This document shows positions 58,278 to 64,000 of a stretch of DNA of 64,000 bases, one piece after another. The position numbers and the translations under genes were made by a program. Under the pieces are notes generated by a model. It searched no databases. It saw nothing but the letters and a program-made list of their open reading frames with translations, and was not told the origin of the DNA. Origin of the DNA: Phycisphaeraceae bacterium. Lineage in GTDB: Bacteria > Planctomycetota > Phycisphaerae > Phycisphaerales > UBA1924. Position 1 is the stretch's first letter. Every line of letters begins with the position of its first letter. The stretch covers positions 496,001 to 560,000 of the forward strand of contig JAHBXD010000002.1 of assembly GCA_019636695.1 (NCBI GenBank), in the 5' to 3' direction.

Positions 58278-58949
58278 ATGAATTCCACCGAAGCATCCGT
58301 CACCAGACGCTTGACCCCACGCATCCTCATGCTCACATGCATGGCTGCGGTTCTGGCCCTCTCGGGTTGCGGCGAAGGGAACGTCGGGGGCGGGTCGGTC
58401 AATTTCGTCCGCTCTGGGCTTCGCGATGGGTCGCTGATCCGAGAACTCGGTGCGGGGCCTCGGTTGGCGTTTGCGCACCTTCAGGGCAAGGGGCTTCGCG
58501 CGAAGGGGGCCTATGTCTTTGAAGGCACGGGTGGAACGCAGTATCGGCTTGTCAGGGTCGAATGGGCCGAGGTGACCAAGGGCGACCTGGTCAAAGACGA
58601 TGTGACTCTCCGTGGCGTTACCGAGAGCACCAAGAAACTGGTTGAAGACGGCAAAGTCACGGCCATCGCACGAATTTCTTACGAGGTCGTGCCCGGGAAG
58701 AAATGGTTGGAGGAACGCGCGGGCGATCTTGTGCTCGGGGCCGGCGCGGGCGGGCTGACCGGGGAACGCACGTGGACCCTCGTCCGCGATAACAAGCGGA
58801 AGTGGTCGCTCGCAAATAAAACCGATCTGCGCGAAGCCAACGACCAGATCTACAACGCGTTCAAGCGTGAGAAAAAGACCATCAACTCGCGTGAACTGGG
58901 CAAACGCCTGCTGACCGACCCTCCGCCGCCGCCCGAGCCGGAGACCTGA
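58278..58949 (+). CDS. Small lipoprotein of unknown function
   Basis: 223 aa from the ATG at 58278. A basic N-terminus and hydrophobic stretch end in a lipobox (LALSGCGEG), so the mature protein is lipid-anchored. The rest (about 160 residues) forms a compact beta-rich unit (AYVFEGTGGTQYRLVRVEWAE, EVVPGKKWLEERAG) and a Pro-rich end (LTDPPPPPEPET). No family recognised. It is convergent with the YcgR-like gene. Confidence 0.75.
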   Translation: MNSTEASVTRRLTPRILMLTCMAAVLALSGCGEGNVGGGSVNFVRSGLRDGSLIRELGAGPRLAFAHLQGKGLRAKGAYVFEGTGGTQYRLVRVEWAEVTKGDLVKDDVTLRGVTESTKKLVEDGKVTAIARISYEVVPGKKWLEERAGDLVLGAGAGGLTGERTWTLVRDNKRKWSLANKTDLREANDQIYNAFKREKKTINSRELGKRLLTDPPPPPEPET

Positions 58950-58957
58950 TCGGTCGG

Positions 58958-59806
58958 TTACGCGGCTTGGCGCTGCAGGCTTTGCTGGGCTTCAACATAC
59001 CTTGTGATCTGCTCGACGACGAACGCCCTGTGCGCCGGGTTGAACTGAAACTCAAAGGCCATGCCGGCGTAGAGGCTCTGGGTGCTGTCGGTGTGTGTGT
59101 GCACCAGGCGCGCGGTGACACCGATCGGCGCTGACAACACCGGACGCAGATCAACCCCCATCCAGAACAGACGGGCCTTGTCGATTCCCGCCGTGTCTTC
59201 GCGCGAGAGCATCAGCCCCACGCCCCCGCCTCCGATGTTGGCCAGGCTTGCCGAGAACTTCGGCCCGACCTCGGGCAAGAGCATGGCCTCAACACCCGAA
59301 CCCTGCCAGACTTCGCCCCGAGACGCCAGGTCGCGCACCAACGCCGCATTGGCGGCCTCGGCGGGCGCAATGCTCATCGCATCGAGCACCGGCCAGCAAA
59401 CCACCCGAGGTAGAGAGACTTCCGCCGTCGAGATGCGATAAAAACTCCGGCGCGGGCACCGCTCGACCCCCTCAGGCGCCGTCAGCCGCAACGTCAGAAT
59501 GCCCTTGCCCGCAAGCCCCACGGGGCCTGGCCCGAGCACACGCGAATGGAACATCCATCGGTTCTGACCGATCGACATGCCGCCCACCAGCGCCGTTCCC
59601 GAGGGCAGCGCGATGCCTACGCCCGCCGCGGCGGGCGCTTCGATCACCATTTCGCCCTCGCTGACACCCAGCAGCCGGACACGCCACACCAGGTCGGCCC
59701 CGCCCGGCTCCGGGTTGCGTAGCGAGAGATCAAGCCCCCCGCCCCGTTCGAGGATCTGGCGTAGGCAATCCCGATACCGCTCTGTGCGCGATCGATTGGC
59801 GGGCAC
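58958..59806 (-). CDS. YcgR-like protein with PilZ domain, second motif degenerate
   Basis: 282 aa, GTG at 59806 after GAGGTGA. Residues about 25-115 resemble the YcgR N-terminal (flagellar brake) domain: GVSEGEMVIEAP, then GIALPSGTALVGGMSIGQN and RWMFHSRVLG. The C-terminal PilZ-type domain starts with RRSFYR (119-124), a good first motif. The second motif reads NIGGGG (190-195), with Gly in place of the usual Ser, and the distance between the motifs is about 66 residues, much longer than usual. It may bind c-di-GMP weakly or not at all. No flagellar genes are near. This is the third PilZ-type protein in the window. Confidence 0.72.
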   Translation of the reverse strand: MPANRSRTERYRDCLRQILERGGGLDLSLRNPEPGGADLVWRVRLLGVSEGEMVIEAPAAAGVGIALPSGTALVGGMSIGQNRWMFHSRVLGPGPVGLAGKGILTLRLTAPEGVERCPRRSFYRISTAEVSLPRVVCWPVLDAMSIAPAEAANAALVRDLASRGEVWQGSGVEAMLLPEVGPKFSASLANIGGGGVGLMLSREDTAGIDKARLFWMGVDLRPVLSAPIGVTARLVHTHTDSTQSLYAGMAFEFQFNPAHRAFVVEQITRYVEAQQSLQRQAA

Positions 59807-59919
59807 TCGTCACCTCGTGTGTTGACCTGCGAGTGCATCGGCCCGCACACGCCCGGCCTTTGGCCGCCGACATCCACCGCACGACTTTGCACGGTTATCG
59901 GGCATGGGAAGCCTCAATC

Positions 59920-62211
59920 TCAGCGTCGTGGCATGGCGCGAAGCGTGGCCACATCGTCATCGAGCCGCGCCTGCTCACCCGCCGTCAGAGGCCGACGATC
60001 GAAGCGAATGATGTAATACATCGCGGCGATCCGGCGCACACATTCGGCCAGCGACCGGTCGGTCGCCTCGATCGCCTCGGCATGCAGCGCCGGAGGCCGC
60101 CAAGACGGCTTGCCGTGGCCGCGCCGGTCGAGTTCTTCGAGCAACTGGCCATAGAACCCCGCCTGTCTCAGCAACCGCGCGAGCGCAGGGTCGGCCGCCT
60201 CGAATCGCTTGCGCGCACGATACCGACGCCACGCGGCAAGCCCGGCCCGCCCGGCGAAAAACGCCGCGGCAAACGCCGCCGCACCGATCATCAACGACTG
60301 CACCAGCCCCGTGAGCACCCTTCGCCCATCCACCGGTCGAAACTCGCGCGAGCGGAACTGCCGCTCTCCGGGTTGTGCGCCCATCAGGCGAAGGCGCGTC
60401 TCTTCGTCAAAGCCCACGATCGAGGAGATCCAGAGATACTCGATCGAATCAAAGAATCGCGAGATCCGATCGAAGAGTCCCGGCCGAGCCTGGTGAATGC
60501 CCACAAGATCACCGGGGGGTGTCGGGTCAAAAGTGCGCCACACCCCCGGCGCGACCTCGACTTCAACCCAGGCGTGCGCGTTGCTCTCTCGCACTGTGTA
60601 CGACATCGTCTGCGCACTCCACTCCGCCGCGAGATATCCCGCCACCACGCGCGCGTTGACGCCGACGCTGCGGCACATCGCGGTCATGGCCGAGGCGAAA
60701 TACTCGCAATGCCCGCTCCGGTTCTCTGGCCGCAGGAACCACTCGATCGGGTCTTCGCCGGGCGCCGAGCGCTGAAGGTCGAGCGTGTACGAGCAGTTCT
60801 CTCGCAACCATCGCTCGATGATGCGCGCGGCTCGGGCATCCTGATCGATCGGCCGAACCAGCGGATCAGGCTCGATCGCATCTTCAGCAAGAACGACCCG
60901 CGCGAGATCAGCGATCGGGCCTTCGCCGAAGCCCCGAATGCCCCGCCTCGTGCGGCGTGGACGAACCGGCTCCTCCTCCGCTTCGGCGTCAGGCATGCGT
61001 GTGCGCACCAGCCAATCCGGGTCGTCATCATCCTGCGATGCCTCTGCGGGGCGTTCGGGCGTCGCCCGCGGATAGGCGAACCCGGGTAATTCGGACTGCA
61101 CCTCATACTTGAAGCGCCCCGATGGCGCCTCCACTCGGATCGTCCCCGTCTGCGGCTCGACCTCGATGTTCGCCGCACGCACCATCGAGCGAATCGACAC
61201 CGGCTTCCAGACTGAAAACAGGTAGATCCAGTCACCCGGCGATGACCGCATGGTGTAGACCTGAAGCAGCGGCTGGCCGCGCTCGATCTGCCCGCCGAAG
61301 CGATAAGGCCGCCCCTCGATCAGCGGTTGCCGACCAGACGACCGCGCCCGCGCGGCCCGTTGCCACTGCTGGTCGCGATAGTCCTCGAGCACGGCCCCGC
61401 GAAGGTAATACATCTGGTTCGGCGACCCCACGGGTTTGTTCTCGGCGTCATACATCGCCACATCGAACACGACCGCGCTGGACTGGCTGATCATCCCTCC
61501 CTCGCCCAGCCGAACCCGATCGGTAAACCCCGTCACCGCCCCGCTCGGATACCCCATCCACCGTCCGAAGAGCACCTCTTGCCCGACGCCACGGGGCACG
61601 ATCACGAAGACCAATGACGCCGACGCCCCACCCACGATGAAGATCAACGCGAACACGCCCGCCAGCCGCGGTCCCGGCCGGTCGCCCGACCGCGGGGCGA
61701 CGGCCGCCTTCGCCCCGCCCAGTTGGTGCGCCTTATCGTGCGATGCCCGCCAAGCCCCCTCGGCCACGAAAAACTGAAACTGCATCACGGCGTACACCAG
61801 CATCGGCAGAAACGCCGCCAGCAGCACGCCCACCAGAAGCCGCGGGCTGAGCAGCAGGGCGCCGATGCACAAAAACGCGCTGAGCATCAGCATCTGCGCA
61901 TAATCGCGAGCCTCGCGCTTCTCGAAGAACTTGACAATCAGAACGAAGATGATGAACTGACAGAACGCCGATGCCACCGCCATGTCGCCCATCGCGCTGC
62001 GCGCGGCATTGGCAAGAAACGCCAGCACCAGCAGCGCCACCGCCCACCCCGGCAAACCCCGAGGCCGCGGCCCGCTCGTCATCCGCCAGCCGATCAGCAC
62101 CAGCGGGCCCGCCAGCACCAGCATCCCCCATTGCTCATCGGCCGCGCAATACAGCACAATCCCCAGCAACACGAGCCGGCACACCGTGACGGGCAGACGC
62201 CGCGGGTTCAT
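59920..62211 (-). CDS. tgpA: TgpA-like membrane transglutaminase (DUF3488 plus transglutaminase core)
   Basis: 763 aa from the ATG at 62211, which overlaps the stop of the DUF58 gene (ATGA). The N-terminus has about five to six membrane helices (VCRLVLLGIVLYCAADEQWG through VGGASASLVFVIVPRG). The periplasmic middle holds the transglutaminase fold with C502 in RSGHCEYFASAMTAMC, His in SNAHAWVEVEV and Asp in FDPTPPGD, an intact triad. A last membrane helix (LMIGAAAFAAAFFAGRAGLA) precedes a cytoplasmic tail. In other bacteria tgpA follows DUF58 and a MoxR ATPase; DUF58 is adjacent here but no MoxR is inside the window. Confidence 0.9.
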   Translation of the reverse strand: MNPRRLPVTVCRLVLLGIVLYCAADEQWGMLVLAGPLVLIGWRMTSGPRPRGLPGWAVALLVLAFLANAARSAMGDMAVASAFCQFIIFVLIVKFFEKREARDYAQMLMLSAFLCIGALLLSPRLLVGVLLAAFLPMLVYAVMQFQFFVAEGAWRASHDKAHQLGGAKAAVAPRSGDRPGPRLAGVFALIFIVGGASASLVFVIVPRGVGQEVLFGRWMGYPSGAVTGFTDRVRLGEGGMISQSSAVVFDVAMYDAENKPVGSPNQMYYLRGAVLEDYRDQQWQRAARARSSGRQPLIEGRPYRFGGQIERGQPLLQVYTMRSSPGDWIYLFSVWKPVSIRSMVRAANIEVEPQTGTIRVEAPSGRFKYEVQSELPGFAYPRATPERPAEASQDDDDPDWLVRTRMPDAEAEEEPVRPRRTRRGIRGFGEGPIADLARVVLAEDAIEPDPLVRPIDQDARAARIIERWLRENCSYTLDLQRSAPGEDPIEWFLRPENRSGHCEYFASAMTAMCRSVGVNARVVAGYLAAEWSAQTMSYTVRESNAHAWVEVEVAPGVWRTFDPTPPGDLVGIHQARPGLFDRISRFFDSIEYLWISSIVGFDEETRLRLMGAQPGERQFRSREFRPVDGRRVLTGLVQSLMIGAAAFAAAFFAGRAGLAAWRRYRARKRFEAADPALARLLRQAGFYGQLLEELDRRGHGKPSWRPPALHAEAIEATDRSLAECVRRIAAMYYIIRFDRRPLTAGEQARLDDDVATLRAMPRR

Positions 62212-63422
62212 GACGACGCCTCCGCCTGCGCTTGCCATGTCTCCGGACGCGCTGCAGACAGGCGCATCGCGCCCTGCGGCAGAATATCACTATGAAAAGC
62301 CCCCGCGCTCACGCCGATCACCGCGTGCCCGTGCACCGCACCGATGCCCCGGTCATCCACCGTGCGGCCGACATCCAGGAGCGCCAGGAGATCGAGCAGC
62401 GGCCTGACCGCCGTCCGCGCCGGGCGCGGCGCGGCGATCACCCCTTGCGCCGGCGCCGCCAACCCCACGGCAAGGTCATCGCGTTCGGCCGCCAGACGCA
62501 CCACCGACGCCGCGATCGAGATCGCCTGCTCTCTCAGGGCTTCGTCGTCTTCCGGCCGGACGTCGAGCACCACCCAGACCCTGCGCGGCCTCGGCGCTGC
62601 ACGCTCGCGCACCAGCAGTTGCGACGAACGCGCCGAAGCGCGCCAGGCGATATCCCGCATGCTGTCGCCCGCGACATATTCGCGCACCCCGTAATACTCA
62701 TCGCCCCCGCCCGTCAGTGCCGCCGTCTGTACGCCCGTCACGCCAGACCGCGACAACCGCGTGAACAGATCGCGCCGAATCGGCGCCGAAGCCGGGTGCA
62801 CCACAAATTGCGCCGGCTGACTGAACTGCACGATTTTGCGAATGACTCCGAACGGGAAACGCGACTGCACGACAAATCGATCGAGCAGAAGCATCCCCCG
62901 CTTGGCAGGCGCCGCCGATGCCTCGGCCACCACGCCCCCACCCGGAGGCACATGCGCAACCCACGCCACCGGCGCCGCGGCGAACACTTCTTCCGCCCGC
63001 CCGCGCCGCCCAGTTGGTTCCGACGTTCCGGCCCGCTCGGGCGTCTCATGGATCGTCAGGCAGAATGCCCCGAGCATGCGCCCCGTATGCCGGACGCGAT
63101 ACTGCACACGCAGCACGCTTCCGACCGCGGGTTGATCGACAATCACCCGATCAGCGCGTACCCCCAGGATCGCCGTTCCCCCGATCACCCCCGAAAGCAG
63201 CAACCCCGCAATCGCCGCCCCGAAGGCAAAGAACAGGAGGTTGTTCTGCGCATTGACCGCACCGAGCGCGATGATCACCGTTGTGCCGAGATAAAACCAC
63301 CCGATGAACCCGAACTGCTGCCGGCGACCCGTGCGCTGCGCGCCATGCTCCTGCATCGCGCGGGGCGCGCGTCTGCCCTTCTGTCGTTCATCGTGCGCCA
63401 CGCGGCCGCTCCGCTTGCCCAT
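62208..63422 (-). CDS. DUF58 domain membrane protein
   Basis: 404 aa, ATG at 63422. Two membrane helices near the N-terminus (FGFIGWFYLGTTVIIALGAV and FFAFGAAIAGLLLSGVIGG) are followed by a beta-rich unit. The DUF58 core then reads GGGDEYYGVREYVAGDSMRD and IAWRASARSSQLLVRE, with VWVVLDVRPEDDEALR as a vWA-like strand and turn. MoxR-DUF58-transglutaminase clusters are widespread in bacteria, and this gene with tgpA is two of the three. The ATPase partner would be expected elsewhere. Translationally coupled to tgpA. Confidence 0.88.
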   Translation of the reverse strand: MGKRSGRVAHDERQKGRRAPRAMQEHGAQRTGRRQQFGFIGWFYLGTTVIIALGAVNAQNNLLFFAFGAAIAGLLLSGVIGGTAILGVRADRVIVDQPAVGSVLRVQYRVRHTGRMLGAFCLTIHETPERAGTSEPTGRRGRAEEVFAAAPVAWVAHVPPGGGVVAEASAAPAKRGMLLLDRFVVQSRFPFGVIRKIVQFSQPAQFVVHPASAPIRRDLFTRLSRSGVTGVQTAALTGGGDEYYGVREYVAGDSMRDIAWRASARSSQLLVRERAAPRPRRVWVVLDVRPEDDEALREQAISIAASVVRLAAERDDLAVGLAAPAQGVIAAPRPARTAVRPLLDLLALLDVGRTVDDRGIGAVHGHAVIGVSAGAFHSDILPQGAMRLSAARPETWQAQAEASS

Positions 63423-63498
63423 GCGTCAAGAACCTTCCGGCAGACGCGCAGATTCCCCGCCGGAGAATTCGAGCGACCGCGCACCCCTCGTCCATTCG

Positions 63499-64000
63499 TC
63501 ACGGCGACGCCGAGAGTTCGTGCTCATTCGGAAGATCGTGCAGCGAGGCCAACCCGAACGCATCGAGAAACTGCCTGGTCGTCCCGTAGAGCATCGGCCT
63601 GCCCAACTCCTCCGCCCTGCCCACGATCGTCACCAGCCGACGCTCCATCAGCGTTTTGAGAACTTCGCCGCAGGCCACGCCGCGAATCGACTCGAGCTGC
63701 GCGCGGCCGATCGGCTGCCGATAGGCCACGATCGCCAGGGTCTCGAGCGCTGCCCGGCTCAGTTTCGTCGGCGCGCGCAGGGCCTGCATCGACGCCAGCA
63801 CCGGCGCATACGCCGGAAGCGTCATCATTCGATACCCCCCCGCGACCGACTCAATACGAAAACTGCGACCAGACCGCGCATACGCATCATTCAACGCGGC
63901 GACGGCGCCCTCGACTTCCGCGATCGCCGCGCGATCCGATCTCCCCGCGGGTTCTTCACCCGCGATCAGTCCCAGCGCCTGCGCAATGCGCCGTGACGCG
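63499..64000 (-). CDS. scpB: Segregation and condensation protein B (5' end beyond window)
   Basis: Partial: stop at 63499, frame open to the right edge, about 167 codons visible. ScpB is the winged-helix partner of ScpA in the SMC condensin. SFRIESVAGGYRMMTLPAYAPVL is the end of the first winged helix. LSRAALETLAIVAYRQPIGRAQLESIRGV and LMERRLVTIVGRAEELGRPMLYGTTRQFLDAFGL are the second, with the highly conserved AIVAYRQPI and GRPxLYGTT blocks. A putative TTG start at 63894 sits in the middle of the domain and is not the true start. scpA is not in view. Confidence 0.92.
   Translation of the reverse strand, partial: ASRRIAQALGLIAGEEPAGRSDRAAIAEVEGAVAALNDAYARSGRSFRIESVAGGYRMMTLPAYAPVLASMQALRAPTKLSRAALETLAIVAYRQPIGRAQLESIRGVACGEVLKTLMERRLVTIVGRAEELGRPMLYGTTRQFLDAFGLASLHDLPNEHELSASP

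Overview
The window looks like chromosomal DNA of a GC-rich member of the Planctomycetota, most likely class Phycisphaerae. Three things point there. A large secreted protein at 41959-44616 ends in two dockerin-like repeats of a type common in that group. A second secreted protein at 38331-39236 ends in a PAPGA plus arginine-rich sorting tail, a PEP-CTERM variant. Lysine is made through the LysW carrier-protein route. A KDO transferase (waaA) implies a Gram-negative type of envelope with lipid A. No rRNA, CRISPR array, intact insertion sequence, prophage or origin is visible, so most of the window reads as ordinary core genome. Two tRNA genes are present: Val-TAC and Ile-GAT.

Layout, left to right. 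1-8 kb: truncated isocitrate dehydrogenase, TsaC/Sua5, a trans-sulfuration PLP enzyme, IleRS and PanB. 8-15 kb: an ABC-F ATPase, then lysW-lysX-lysY-lysZ-lysK. The lys cluster is preceded by a promoter, a 27-codon Lys/Arg-rich mini-ORF and a strong terminator-like hairpin, and it contains two further hairpins between its genes. 15-22 kb: a two-component pair, a VIT/vWA protein, YraN and a SurA-like lipoprotein. 22-27 kb: DUF1844 protein, sdhCAB and EF-P. 27-38 kb: exported metallo-beta-lactamase-fold protein, glycosyltransferase, a secreted protein of unknown function, YifB/ComM, LeuRS, WaaA and tRNA-Val. 38-45 kb: two secreted repeat proteins flanking an ABC-2 exporter. 45-50 kb: a GT-C glycosyltransferase with a flippase-like protein, then two divergent PilZ fusion genes. 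50-58 kb: a gluzincin-like protease, an NTF2-like protein, an RpoD-family sigma factor, a UVR-motif protein, an alpha/beta-hydrolase-like protein, then HPr, PTS EIIA, HPF and DUF502. 58-64 kb: tRNA-Ile, a lipoprotein, a YcgR-like PilZ protein, TgpA-like transglutaminase, DUF58 protein and ScpB (truncated).

The most unusual content is at 47965-49694. One gene joins an IS5/IS1182-type transposase N-terminal domain, without the DDE catalytic part, to a PilZ domain with intact c-di-GMP-binding motifs. The divergently transcribed neighbour joins PilZ to a J-domain with an intact HPD motif. Together they suggest c-di-GMP control of a DNA- or protein-binding module and of Hsp70 recruitment. A third PilZ protein (YcgR-like, with a degenerate second motif) lies 10 kb away; no cyclase or phosphodiesterase is in the window. 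Secondary points of interest are the leader and intercistronic RNA structures of the lys cluster, an EF-P without the usual modifiable lysine, and an IleRS with a poly-Glu insertion and a decayed zinc knuckle.
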